Below are positions 55,801 through 63,471 of a DNA stretch of 64,000 nt, piece after piece. Below the pieces are notes generated by a model. The model worked only from the letters and a program-made list of their open reading frames with translations. It searched no databases and was not told where the DNA came from. Position 1 is the first letter of the stretch; every line of letters begins with the position of its first letter. The DNA lies in contig NZ_CP117835.1 of the NCBI RefSeq assembly GCF_029094545.1, positions 2,832,001 through 2,896,000 of the forward strand, read 5' to 3'. A program made the position numbers and the translations under genes. This stretch comes from Alkalihalophilus pseudofirmus. GTDB lineage: Bacteria; Bacillota; Bacilli; Bacillales; Bacillaceae_D.

Positions 55801-55875
55801 TGGTGACCCGTACGGGATTCGAACCCGTGTTACCGCCGTGAAAGGGCGGTGTCTTAACCGCTTGACCAACGGGCC
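55801..55875 (-). tRNA. tRNA-Glu(UUC)
   Basis: Complete cloverleaf with encoded CCA; anticodon TTC in CCGCC-CTTTCAC-GGCGG. Confidence 0.97.
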
Positions 55876-55886
55876 ATTCATAAAAG

Positions 55887-55977
55887 TGGCGGAGAAGGAG
55901 GGATTTGAACCCTCGCGCCGCTTGCGCGACCTACACCCTTAGCAGGGGCGCCCCTTCAGCCACTTGGGTACTTCTCC
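55887..55977 (-). tRNA. tRNA-Ser(GCU)
   Basis: 91 bases with long variable arm and encoded CCA; anticodon GCT in the loop CTGCTAA. Confidence 0.97.
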
Positions 55978-55978
55978 A

Positions 55979-56053
55979 TGGCTCCACAGGTAGGACTCGA
56001 ACCTACGACCGATCGGTTAACAGCCGATTGCTCTACCACTGAGCTACTGTGGA
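55979..56053 (-). tRNA. tRNA-Asn(GUU)
   Basis: Complete cloverleaf with encoded CCA; anticodon GTT in ATCGG-CTGTTAA-CCGAT. Confidence 0.97.
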
Positions 56054-56054
56054 A

Positions 56055-56131
<77 letters not shown>

Positions 56132-56146
56132 ATGGAAAAATGGAAA

Positions 56147-56217
56147 AGCGGGTGATGAGAATCGAACTCACATCATCAGCTTGGAAGGCTGAGGTTTTAC
56201 CACTAAACTACACCCGC
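56147..56217 (-). tRNA. tRNA-Gly(UCC)
   Basis: 71 bases; anticodon TCC in CAGC-CTTCCAA-GCTG. CCA not encoded (TTTT follows the discriminator). Its 5' half is duplicated at 56341-56371. Confidence 0.95.
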
Positions 56218-56221
56218 ATAT
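56187..56221. repeat. 35-bp direct repeat, copy 1 (inside tRNA-Gly(UCC))
   Basis: Identical over 35 bases to 56341-56375, 154 bp away. It covers the 5' half of tRNA-Gly from just before the anticodon through four bases of 5' flank. Confidence 0.95.
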
Positions 56222-56340
56222 TAAAATAATCGTTGCTTTATTCAGCTCTCGCCAAATACTATGTCTCTTCCTCTTCTAGCAACTCAAGAAGTTAAATGTG
56301 TCGAGACAACTCGCAGATAATACATAGTAGTATTGCTCGT
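56222..56340. other. 119-bp spacer between tRNA-Gly and its half copy
   Basis: No ORF or tRNA is present. On the minus strand a small hairpin CGAG-TTGT-CTCG and the related phrases ATACTACTATGT and ACATAGTATT are seen. By position it is either what remains of an element inserted at the tRNA or non-tRNA sequence carried along in a duplication. Confidence 0.6.
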
Positions 56341-56371
56341 GGCTGAGGTTTTACCACTAAACTACACCCGC
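56341..56371 (-). pseudogene. Isolated 5' half of tRNA-Gly(UCC)
   Basis: On the minus strand: acceptor 5' strand GCGGGTG, the full D arm and the 5' strand of the anticodon stem, ending CCTCAGCC. The anticodon, T arm and 3' acceptor are missing; instead 119 bases of unrelated sequence run to the intact tRNA-Gly. With four flanking bases it makes the second copy of the 35-bp repeat (56341-56375). Confidence 0.9.
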
Positions 56372-56387
56372 ATATAAAGTAAATAAA

Positions 56388-56464
56388 TGGTGCGCCCTGA
56401 GAGATTCGAACTCCCGACCTTTTGATTCGTAGTCAAACACTCTATCCAGCTGAGCTAAGGGCGC
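56388..56464 (-). tRNA. tRNA-Arg(ACG)
   Basis: 77 bases with encoded CCA; anticodon ACG in TTTGA-CTACGAA-TCAAA. Confidence 0.97.
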
Positions 56465-56473
56465 AAATATAAA

Positions 56474-56545
56474 AGCGGAAGACGAGATTCGAACTCGCGA
56501 CCCCCACCTTGGCAAGGTGGTGTTCTACCACTGAACTACTTCCGC
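56474..56545 (-). tRNA. tRNA-Gly(GCC)
   Basis: 72 bases; anticodon GCC in CACCT-TGCCA-AGGTG context. CCA not encoded (TTTT follows). Confidence 0.96.
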
Positions 56546-56550
56546 AAAAA

Positions 56551-56625
56551 TGGCTGGGCTAGCAGGATTCGAACCTACGCATGACGGAATCAAAATCCGT
56601 TGCCTTACCGCTTGGCGATAGCCCA
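56551..56625 (-). tRNA. tRNA-Gln(UUG)
   Basis: 75 bases with encoded CCA; anticodon TTG in ACGGA-TTTTGAT-TCCGT. A second tRNA-Gln(UUG) lies at 59635-59706. Confidence 0.97.
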
Positions 56626-56635
56626 AAACTAAAAA

Positions 56636-56712
56636 TGGGGCGACTGATGGGAATCGAACCCACGAATGCCGGAATCACAATCCGGTGCGTTAACCACTTC
56701 GCCACAATCGCC
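56636..56712 (-). tRNA. tRNA-His(GUG)
   Basis: Encoded CCA; anticodon GTG in CGGAT-TGTGA-TTCCG context. The extra 5' G (-1) opposite C73, diagnostic of tRNA-His, is present. Confidence 0.97.
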
Positions 56713-56726
56713 ACCTTAGTAATAAA

Positions 56727-56811
56727 TGGTGGAGGGGGACGGATTCGAACCGCCGAACCCTGAGGGAGCGGATTTACAGTCCGCCGCGTTTAGCCACTTC
56801 GCTACCCCTCC
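56727..56811 (-). tRNA. tRNA-Tyr(GUA)
   Basis: 85 bases with long variable arm and encoded CCA; anticodon GTA in GCGGA-CTGTAAA-TCCGC. Confidence 0.97.
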
Positions 56812-56828
56812 ACTATACTGTTTTTAAA

Positions 56829-56905
56829 TGGCGGTCCGGACGGGACTCGAACCCGCGACCTCCTGCGTGACAGGCAGGCATTCTAACCAACTGAACTACC
56901 GGACC
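56829..56905 (-). tRNA. tRNA-Asp(GUC)
   Basis: 77 bases with encoded CCA; anticodon GTC in CCTGC-CTGTCAC-GCAGG. Confidence 0.97.
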
Positions 56906-56909
56906 ATTT

Positions 56910-56986
<77 letters not shown>

Positions 56987-57021
56987 TCGTTTTAAAGTAG
57001 TATTTACTATTTAAGAAAATA

Positions 57022-57114
57022 TGGCGGAGGAAGAGGGATTCGAACCCCCGCGCGGTTTAACCCGCCTGTCGGTTTTCAAGACCGATCCCTTCAGCCGGAC
57101 TTGGGTATTCCTCC
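57022..57114 (-). tRNA. tRNA-Ser(UGA)
   Basis: 93 bases with long variable arm and encoded CCA; anticodon TGA in CGGTC-TTGAAAA-CCG context. Confidence 0.97.
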
Positions 57115-57122
57115 GCGATATA

Positions 57123-57198
57123 TGGTGGAGCCTAGCGGGATCGAACCGCTGACCTCCTGCGTGCAAGGCAGGCGCTCTCCCAGCTGAGCTAAGGCCCC
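57123..57198 (-). tRNA. tRNA-Ala(UGC)
   Basis: 76 bases with encoded CCA; anticodon TGC in CCTGC-CTTGCAC-GCAGG. First tRNA of the array. Confidence 0.97.
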
Positions 57199-57266
57199 AT
57201 ATGTAATGCGATAAAAAGAGATTACCTTTTCTATCGTTGTTTTTTCGCTCACCAGCGACGTTTAAT

Positions 57267-57296
57267 AATGTACCATGAATCGCAATAAAAATACAA
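57267..57296 (-). promoter_or_regulatory. Promoter of the tRNA array
   Basis: Minus strand TTGTAT (57291-57296) and TACATT (57267-57272), 18-base spacer, about 70 bases before tRNA-Ala. The -35 lies in the last arm of the comGB terminator. Confidence 0.55.
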
Positions 57297-57339
57297 GCCT
57301 TTTTTGAAAAAAAGTTATATTTTTTTAAAAAGGCTTGTA
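57292..57339 (-). terminator. Terminator of comGA-comGB
   Basis: TACAAGCCTTTTT / AAAAAGGCTTGTA, 13-bp stem with a 22-base AT-rich loop, then TTTTTATT on the minus strand, 17 bases after the comGB stop. Confidence 0.85.
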
Positions 57340-57355
57340 ACTTAAGGTATTCGCC

Positions 57356-58420
57356 CTATTGCAGAGAGCCAATCATTTGAAACATAGGAAGCATAATAGC
57401 AAGGAATAAAATAAAAATAAAAGCTCCAATTAAAATAAAAATAAAAGGTTGTAAGTAATCCATCACTTTGGTTAACTTCTCTTCTAATTCTGAGTAAATC
57501 AATGTACTGAAATTTTCTAGATCTTCTCCTAAGTAGCCCGTCCTCTCTCCATTCTCGATGACAAAACTTAATTCTTTTATAAAATAATCTTTTTCTTTTA
57601 CTAAAAGATAAAATGGTGTGCCAAGTTGCAGTTCAGACTTGATTTTAATCACTTCTTGCTGGAAAAATGGCAGATGATTTTGTTTTTCGAACAGAGATAA
57701 TGCTTGTTGAAGGGAGGTTCCTGAGAGAAGAAGACGTCCTATTTGAAGGGAGAAAAAATAGGTGCTTAATTGTTTTACGATCTGATTGACAAAGGGAGTG
57801 TTTAATAAAAACTTCATTCTTCTACTTGGCGGCCATCTTTTCTTAAACAGAAATATATAGAACAAAGAAAACACTGTTAAAAGGATTGTTGCTGCTCCTA
57901 TGTACGGGATAGCTGTTAGAGAATGCAGAACAATAGTAGTTAACAGCGGAGGGTCCCCCTGCATTGTTTCAAATAAAGAATTGAAATGAGGAACAACAAA
58001 CAAATGGAGTACAATTAGAACGACGAAACAAATCCAGACAAGCATTACTGGGTACCTCAACAGCTTATACATTTGATGTTTCGTAACCTGCCGCTTTTCT
58101 AATAATGTTCCAGCTTGTATAAATCCATCACTTATCTGTCCATGATATTGATAAAAATAAAGAAATGAAATCACATCTCTTGGGACCGGCAATTGAGAGA
58201 AAGACTGATGAATTTCTTGACCATTCTTAAGAGATGCCTGCACTTGTGTGAGGGGGACCGAAACTTCTTTTGGAAGATGTATAAGCATAAATGATAAGGC
58301 GTGGTCCATAGAATATCCTTGCTTTAACAACTTCCCTAAAAGTTTAAATGATCTTGCATACACCATTTGCTGATTACCGTTAAAAATAGATGTTTGCTTA
58401 TAAGTAACCCGATCATTCAC
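57356..58420 (-). CDS. comGB: Competence pilus platform protein ComGB
   Basis: A 354-residue GspF/PilC-type membrane platform for pseudopilus assembly. Two homologous helical domains precede membrane segments at about 122-145 (LRYPVMLVWICFVVLIVLHLFVV), 170-192 and 325-350 (LQPFIFILIGAFIFILFLAIMLPMFQMI). The conserved ENGERTGYLGEDLENF is present. GTG start overlaps the comGA stop. The protein is full length, so the split of the operon did not damage it. comGC does not follow; a terminator and a tRNA array do. Confidence 0.93.
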   Translation of the reverse strand: MNDRVTYKQTSIFNGNQQMVYARSFKLLGKLLKQGYSMDHALSFMLIHLPKEVSVPLTQVQASLKNGQEIHQSFSQLPVPRDVISFLYFYQYHGQISDGFIQAGTLLEKRQVTKHQMYKLLRYPVMLVWICFVVLIVLHLFVVPHFNSLFETMQGDPPLLTTIVLHSLTAIPYIGAATILLTVFSLFYIFLFKKRWPPSRRMKFLLNTPFVNQIVKQLSTYFFSLQIGRLLLSGTSLQQALSLFEKQNHLPFFQQEVIKIKSELQLGTPFYLLVKEKDYFIKELSFVIENGERTGYLGEDLENFSTLIYSELEEKLTKVMDYLQPFIFILIGAFIFILFLAIMLPMFQMIGSLQ

Positions 58421-59451
58421 CCCTCCCCACCCCTTTCACACTCGTTTGTATAACCCAGAGCCCAAGCCTTTCTTAGTTGGTTTTCTAAAGTATTTGTCTC
58501 TCTTGTTAAACCCTTGTTCACCATCTTTCTAATTTGCTCGTTATGATCAAACGTATAGAGGGAACCACGATTATAGATAGGCATGTGATTAAAAGACTCT
58601 GCTTCCATTCTTACCTTGCTTTGACGATTAACTAAACACTGACAGATGACTGCCTGTAATCCTTCACATACATCTTGTTTAGACACACCAAATTCCAACA
58701 TCCTTAATACGGCTGAGTAATTATTATTTGCATGCACAGTCGCAAAAACAAGATGTCCTGTCAAAGCTGCTCGAATGGCTAATTTAGCCGTTTTTTCATC
58801 TCGGATTTCTCCAATCATAATGACATCTGGATCATGTCTTAAAGCTGCCTTCAACCCAATATCAAAGGTAATACCTGCCTTATCATTTGTTTCAATTTGT
58901 ATAAGATAATCAAGAGTTCTTTCAACGGGATCTTCGATGGTAATAATTTTTTTGGAAGAGGTATAGAGGATTTCTTCTAAACATGCGTATAAAGTGGTTG
59001 TTTTACCAGAGCCAGTTGGTCCTGAAATTAAACACAGTCCTTGCCGGAGAGTAGTGATATATTGGAGTTGTTGAACATTCGATGAAAGGATCGGGAGATG
59101 TATTAATTCTTTTTTTCGCTTTTGAGGTAATAGCCGCACAGCTAAACTTTCTTTAGAACGTGTAGGGAGGGTTGATAGTCTGAGATCAATTTTTTCTTTT
59201 TTTACAACAATTGTCATCGCATTACTTTGAGGAAACCGCCTTTCTCCTATATCCATGCCACAATGATACTTTAAGTGCCCAAGCACTCTCTCACCTAACA
59301 TAAGAGGAATCGATTTATAATCGTACAAGGTACCATTCATTCTAAACTGAATGAGCCATTCACGTTCTAGAGGGACTAAATGGATGTCGGTGGCATGTAC
59401 ACTTACTGCTTCTTCAAACATGGCCATACTTATTTTTTCTACATCATACAA
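58417..59451 (-). CDS. comGA: Competence pilus ATPase ComGA
   Basis: A 344-residue type II secretion ATPase powering pseudopilus assembly. N-terminal domain ends in DIGERRFPQSNAM; Walker A ISGPTGSGKTTTLYACLEE near residue 145, Asp box ITIEDPVE, Walker B DPDVIMIGEIRDEKTAKLAIRAALTGHLV and the His box. It has no CxxC zinc motif near the C terminus. The TTG start at 59451 is 8 bases after GAGGAG and gives MYDVEKISMAMFEEA, matching the B. subtilis N terminus. A TATAAT lies upstream at 59496-59501. Confidence 0.94.
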   Translation of the reverse strand: MYDVEKISMAMFEEAVSVHATDIHLVPLEREWLIQFRMNGTLYDYKSIPLMLGERVLGHLKYHCGMDIGERRFPQSNAMTIVVKKEKIDLRLSTLPTRSKESLAVRLLPQKRKKELIHLPILSSNVQQLQYITTLRQGLCLISGPTGSGKTTTLYACLEEILYTSSKKIITIEDPVERTLDYLIQIETNDKAGITFDIGLKAALRHDPDVIMIGEIRDEKTAKLAIRAALTGHLVFATVHANNNYSAVLRMLEFGVSKQDVCEGLQAVICQCLVNRQSKVRMEAESFNHMPIYNRGSLYTFDHNEQIRKMVNKGLTRETNTLENQLRKAWALGYTNECERGGEG

Positions 59452-59495
59452 ATCTCTCTCTCCTCTCGATTTAAAAGATCAATGTAAAAAGAATA

Positions 59496-59501
59496 ATTAT
59501 A
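59496..59501 (-). promoter_or_regulatory. -10 element of the comGA-comGB promoter
   Basis: Perfect TATAAT on the minus strand, 45 bases before comGA, without a good -35 element, as expected for a ComK-dependent promoter. I could not find a clear pair of AAAA-N5-TTTT ComK boxes. Confidence 0.45.
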
Positions 59502-59634
59502 AGGAACGTCATTCAAAGGTGATTCAATATGATTATTCTTTCGATAAGAACGGTTATTCGATATTTTTTCAAAAAATCCTGCAATAAAAATGAATAAACG
59601 AACAAAATCAGGTTACTCTATAAGTACAGAGCGA

Positions 59635-59706
59635 TGGGCTATAGCCAAGTGGTAAGGCACCGGACTTTGACTCCGTTATTCGCTGGTTCGAATCCAGCTA
59701 GCCCAG
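59635..59706 (+). tRNA. tRNA-Gln(UUG), isolated copy
   Basis: 72 bases, anticodon TTG in CCGGA-CTTTGAC-TCCGT, with a C-U mismatch at the foot of the anticodon stem; CCA not encoded. It has its own terminator. It differs from the copy at 56551-56625 in the anticodon and T arms. Confidence 0.93.
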
Positions 59707-59716
59707 TATATCTAAG

Positions 59717-59745
59717 AAGTGGACATGAAGCATTCATGTCCACTT
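59717..59745 (+). terminator. Terminator of the isolated tRNA-Gln
   Basis: AAGTGGACATGAA / TTCATGTCCACTT, 12-13-bp stem with a tiny loop and TTTTTT. Confidence 0.88.
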
Positions 59746-59813
59746 TTTTATCATTTGTTCATGACTTATGCATAGGTTTGTATAGAACAACCTTATAATT
59801 GCAGGTGGTGACA

Positions 59814-60350
59814 ATGAATATTTTACATGAATTTAAAGAATTTGCTGTTCGTGGAAATGTGATTGATATGAGTGTTGGGGTCATTATCGGCACGACATTT
59901 GCAAAAATTGTAGAATCTTTTGTTGAAGATGTGATCATGCCTCCCTTTAGTGTGCTGTTCGGACAAGTTGATTTTTCTAATCTATACCTTAATTTATCGG
60001 ACCGTCGCTTTAATTCATTCGCCGAGGCTGAAGCTGCCGGAATTCCCATGCTTAAATATGGTATGTTCTTAAATCACATTGTTCACTTTGCCATCGTAGC
60101 TTTCATCTTATTTTTATTTGTCAGGCAGATGAACAGAATCAGAAGGCCGGATGAAGATCCGTTAATCGATATGAAAACAAAATTATGTTCTTATTGTTTC
60201 AAATCCATTGCCTATAAAGCACGCAGGTGCCCACACTGCACATCAAATTTAATTCAACGTTCAAACAGGGAAAATGCCGAAAACTTAAATATTTCTAATC
60301 CAACACATACTCTCCCATTAAAAACAGTTATTAAAAAGCGTTCAAAATAA
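59814..60350 (+). CDS. mscL: Large-conductance mechanosensitive channel MscL with C-terminal zinc ribbon
   Basis: A 178-residue protein. Residues 1-110 are MscL: the N-terminal amphipathic helix and first membrane segment (NILHEFKEFAVRGNVIDMSVGVIIGTTFAKIV), the periplasmic loop with FNSFAEAEAAGIPML, and the second membrane segment (FAIVAFILFLFVRQM). Then a zinc ribbon of two CxxC pairs, CSYC near 125 and CPHC near 141, and a disordered basic tail. MscL proteins without such an extension are about 130 residues. Start at the ATG at 59814 after AGGTGG. It releases solutes on osmotic downshift. Confidence 0.9.
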   Translation: MNILHEFKEFAVRGNVIDMSVGVIIGTTFAKIVESFVEDVIMPPFSVLFGQVDFSNLYLNLSDRRFNSFAEAEAAGIPMLKYGMFLNHIVHFAIVAFILFLFVRQMNRIRRPDEDPLIDMKTKLCSYCFKSIAYKARRCPHCTSNLIQRSNRENAENLNISNPTHTLPLKTVIKKRSK

Positions 60351-60351
60351 T

Positions 60352-60384
60352 AAGCGTTCAAAATCTTGATGATTTTGAACGCTT
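60352..60384. terminator. Inverted repeat between mscL and the HNH gene
   Basis: AAGCGTTCAAAATC / GATTTTGAACGCTT, a perfect 14-bp stem with a 5-base loop, containing the HNH stop codon. The T tracts are moderate on both strands. Confidence 0.7.
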
Positions 60385-60669
60385 CCCTTTTGATTTTTTT
60401 GTTTTAATTAACGTTTGTGAAGGCTGCTTCCGTATCCATTTGATGTATTTTTTTATTTGCTCATCATCTTTTAAACGTGGGATTGTATCAAGCCGAATAG
60501 CAAGTTCTACATTTGTATAGAGTGCATGTATTTGTTTATGACAAGGGATGCACAGCAATGCCTTTTCTAAATGTGCTCCCCCCTCCTCCCTTGGAGTCAG
60601 GTGATGAACCGTAAGCTGCACGTTGTCTCTCTCACACAGTTCACATGTACCTACTCTTTGTTTTTTCAA
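60358..60669 (-). CDS. HNH endonuclease-family protein
   Basis: A 103-residue protein with an HNH fold: CELCERDNVQLTVHHLTPREEGG (His-His and the first CxxC) and LLCIPCHKQIHALYTN (second CxxC and the final HxxxH-like end), followed by a basic tail (KKSKGKRSKSSRF). It resembles small YisB-type HNH proteins of Bacillus. There is no neighbouring phage gene, so a mobile role is not supported. Substrate unknown. Confidence 0.85.
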   Translation of the reverse strand: MKKQRVGTCELCERDNVQLTVHHLTPREEGGAHLEKALLCIPCHKQIHALYTNVELAIRLDTIPRLKDDEQIKKYIKWIRKQPSQTLIKTKKSKGKRSKSSRF

Positions 60670-60763
60670 AAGTTCATTCTCCTTTTTTATATAATCTACT
60701 CAATTTAACCTACTCAATTTAATCTACTCAATCAGTGTAGTATTCTATTCCCAGCTTAATACT

Positions 60764-60946
60764 CTATAAACCGCCGTCTTCTTTCATTTGTCTATATTGG
60801 ATATATGCGATAAAGATAAAATTCAGCCCAACAAGAGAAGCGATAAACGCACCAAACAAAAACTCCTGATTCAAAAGCCAATGATACCCAAACAATAAAA
60901 TAGATAACAAGGTGACAATTACTCCTGCTGAAAAGAATGCAATCAT
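60764..60946 (-). CDS. Small unknown membrane protein
   Basis: A 60-residue ORF with two membrane segments (MIAFFSAGVIVTLLSILLFGY and FLFGAFIASLVGLNFIFIAYI) and a short polar C terminus (QYRQMKEDGGL). AAGGAGG lies 8 bases before the ATG. I do not recognise a family. It is convergent with nothing and lies alone between the HNH gene and the helicase. Confidence 0.6.
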   Translation of the reverse strand: MIAFFSAGVIVTLLSILLFGYHWLLNQEFLFGAFIASLVGLNFIFIAYIQYRQMKEDGGL

Positions 60947-61113
60947 TTAAATTCCTCCTTTTAATAACTTATTTTCCTTTATGAAAAAAAGTCCAACTCT
61001 CCTCTTAAATCTGCTAGGATAGAAAAGTGGTTTACAACGTGAAACAAAATGTAACGACAGTATAAATAAATCAACATGATTGAATTTGGTTAATGAAGTA
61101 AGGAGGCTTTGAT

Positions 61114-63471
61114 GTGAAAACAGCCTTATATAAACAAAAAGTCATTCAGCTGTCTTCAATCGAACGCAGCCAATGGCAACAAATGTATAATGCTAGTATT
61201 CGACAAGAACTAACTTGTATGCATTGCGGGGAGCCTTTGCGCATCAACATCGGCATTCATGAGGCACCCTTTTTTATTCACCCGCCTACTTCTCTTGATT
61301 GTCTTAAAGAAGTAGCAGCCTATGAGCGAGAGGCTCAAAAAAAACAAAGCGATCGTACAGAAACAGCTTCTCTCAACGGTTTTAAAATGCCTGTCAGAAG
61401 AGAGATCTCTTCTTCTGGCAATGAATCATCTGCAACAGACCAGTGGAAACCGCCAGAACCAATAAAAGCCATTCCTACTTTCACTGCTCACCATAAGAGC
61501 GGCTATGAAGAATACACAGGTTACAGAGCGATCCTTAAAGAACAAGGTATTTTATTAGATGATCAGCAATGGAATGCTGCTACTACAACGGAAGGACCGC
61601 TGCTTATTTTAGCCGGAGCAGGAAGCGGTAAAACCAGAGTACTAACAACTAGAGCTGCCTATATGCTTACAGAGAAAAATTATTCACCAAAACAAATGAT
61701 ATTAGTCACTTTTACAGCAAAAGCAGCAAAAGAAATGAAAGAAAGAATGACAATTTATCCTGGGGTCACAAAAGGTGCCCTTCAACAGTTAGTAGTTGGA
61801 ACCTTTCATAGCATCTTTTACAGAATGCTCATGCATTATGACTTTGAAAAATGGAACAGCCAGCATTTATTAAAATGGGATTGGCAAAAAGACCAGATGT
61901 TAAAAGAGGCTGGCCGAGAGATCGACTTAGATGAAAAGGAATTTGCATATGACCAGGCACTAACTCAGATAAGCTGGTGGAAAAATCATATGCAAAACCC
62001 CAACGAAATTAAGCCTAAAGATATATGGGAAGAGCGCGCGGCTTACTTATATAAGCGTTATGAACAAATGCGGACCAGTAAACGTTTGTTTGATTTTGAT
62101 GATATGCTGTTAGGCTGCTATGATCTCTTAACAACAAATCAAGCATTGCTTGAACGCTACCAAGAACGCTTTGCCTATGTCTCTATTGATGAGTTCCAAG
62201 ACATTAATAAGGTGCAGGTTGAATTAATTACTTTACTTACAGAAACTAAGCGGAACCTTTGTGTGGTAGGAGATGATGATCAATCAATCTATGCCTTTCG
62301 CGGGAGCAATCCTGATTATATTCTCAATTTCAAAAGCGATTACCCTGAAGCAAAAGTATGTGTTCTCGATCAAAATTACCGTTCTACCCATCCCATTGTT
62401 GAATCAGCTAATAATGTCATTACAACTAATAAAACTCGCTTTAATAAACAGCTCCATGCCCAGCACACCGATGAAAATGCACCTGTTCTCTTTTTCCCTT
62501 ATGACGAGGAAGAGGAAGCAACAATGATCGTGAATGATATTAAAAGCAGAATAAAAAATGGCGCCGAGCCAAGTGATTTTGCTGTGTTGTTTCGAACAAA
62601 TGTGACGTCACGCGCTTTATTTGAACGAATGGTAACTTCAAGCCTGCCATTTTCTATCGAAAGTGACGGGGATTCATTTTACCGTAGAAAAGCAGTTCGT
62701 AAAGTTCTCGCCTACTTGCAGTTGTGCATCAATCCTGATAACGGACAGGCTATACAAGACCTAATTGGAGCTCTATTTTTAAAGCAGCAAGTCATTCAAG
62801 ATTTGAAAGCTCTCACAATTACGGAAGATTGTACGTTTGTAGAGGCACTTACTCACTTAAGCGGTCTGCCTAACTTTCAACAAAAGAAGCTGCAAAAACT
62901 TCCTGAACAATTTAAACAAATCAAAAAGAAGACACCCGTTGAGGCCATTGCCTTTATAGAACAAGAAATGGGCTTGAAGGATTATCTCAAAAAGCAAGGA
63001 AATGAAGGAAATAAACTCGATCGCGGGTCAGATGATGTACGTGATTTAAAAGTGGCGGCTAGACAACATGAAACGATAGAAGCTTTTATTCAACATGTTG
63101 ATCATATGATTGCCAAACAAGAGGAAGCTAGAAAGATGCCAGCCGAAAAAACGGCTGTTCAATTATTAACGATTCACCGTGCGAAAGGACTGGAATATAA
63201 ACATGTTTATATCCTAGGTGCAAATGAAGGTTCGCTTCCCCATGATTACGCATTAGATGCTTGGCGTGAAGGTGATGACAAACCTCTCGAAGAAGAACGG
63301 CGTTTAATGTATGTAGCTATGACGAGAGCTAAAAATACTCTAGCCATATCTGTACCGACTATGAGACGCGGTAAAAGAGCTCATCCATCAAGGTTTGTAA
63401 GAGAAGTGAAGAAGATGGCTCGTACCCAATCGAAACATAAGATTCCTTCTTTAATTGGAGGTAAGAGATGA
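61114..63471 (+). CDS. UvrD/Rep-family ATP-dependent DNA helicase (YjcD-like)
   Basis: A 785-residue SF1A helicase. An N-terminal segment of about 150 residues with CMHCGEPLRI and a histidine-rich stretch may bind zinc. The motor begins with the Q motif (LDDQQWNA), Walker A LILAGAGSGKTRVLTTRA, motif Ia LVTFTAKAAKEMKERM, Walker B VSIDEFQDINKVQ, motif III VVGDDDQSIYAFRGS, motif IV LDQNYRST, motif V LTIHRAKGLEYKHVYILG and motif VI LMYVAMTRAKN. GTG start at 61114, 7 bases after AAGGAGG. It overlaps the HD gene by 4 bases. The extended N terminus resembles B. subtilis YjcD more than PcrA. Confidence 0.9.
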   Translation: MKTALYKQKVIQLSSIERSQWQQMYNASIRQELTCMHCGEPLRINIGIHEAPFFIHPPTSLDCLKEVAAYEREAQKKQSDRTETASLNGFKMPVRREISSSGNESSATDQWKPPEPIKAIPTFTAHHKSGYEEYTGYRAILKEQGILLDDQQWNAATTTEGPLLILAGAGSGKTRVLTTRAAYMLTEKNYSPKQMILVTFTAKAAKEMKERMTIYPGVTKGALQQLVVGTFHSIFYRMLMHYDFEKWNSQHLLKWDWQKDQMLKEAGREIDLDEKEFAYDQALTQISWWKNHMQNPNEIKPKDIWEERAAYLYKRYEQMRTSKRLFDFDDMLLGCYDLLTTNQALLERYQERFAYVSIDEFQDINKVQVELITLLTETKRNLCVVGDDDQSIYAFRGSNPDYILNFKSDYPEAKVCVLDQNYRSTHPIVESANNVITTNKTRFNKQLHAQHTDENAPVLFFPYDEEEEATMIVNDIKSRIKNGAEPSDFAVLFRTNVTSRALFERMVTSSLPFSIESDGDSFYRRKAVRKVLAYLQLCINPDNGQAIQDLIGALFLKQQVIQDLKALTITEDCTFVEALTHLSGLPNFQQKKLQKLPEQFKQIKKKTPVEAIAFIEQEMGLKDYLKKQGNEGNKLDRGSDDVRDLKVAARQHETIEAFIQHVDHMIAKQEEARKMPAEKTAVQLLTIHRAKGLEYKHVYILGANEGSLPHDYALDAWREGDDKPLEEERRLMYVAMTRAKNTLAISVPTMRRGKRAHPSRFVREVKKMARTQSKHKIPSLIGGKR

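Noticed and set aside
57356-58420. Possible truncation of comGB at the tRNA array junction
   Set aside because: The protein ends with the expected C-terminal membrane segment and has its own terminator; it appears complete.
60358-60669. HNH gene as a sign of a homing or phage element
   Set aside because: No phage, intron or integrase sequences nearby; the flanks look like ordinary chromosomal genes.
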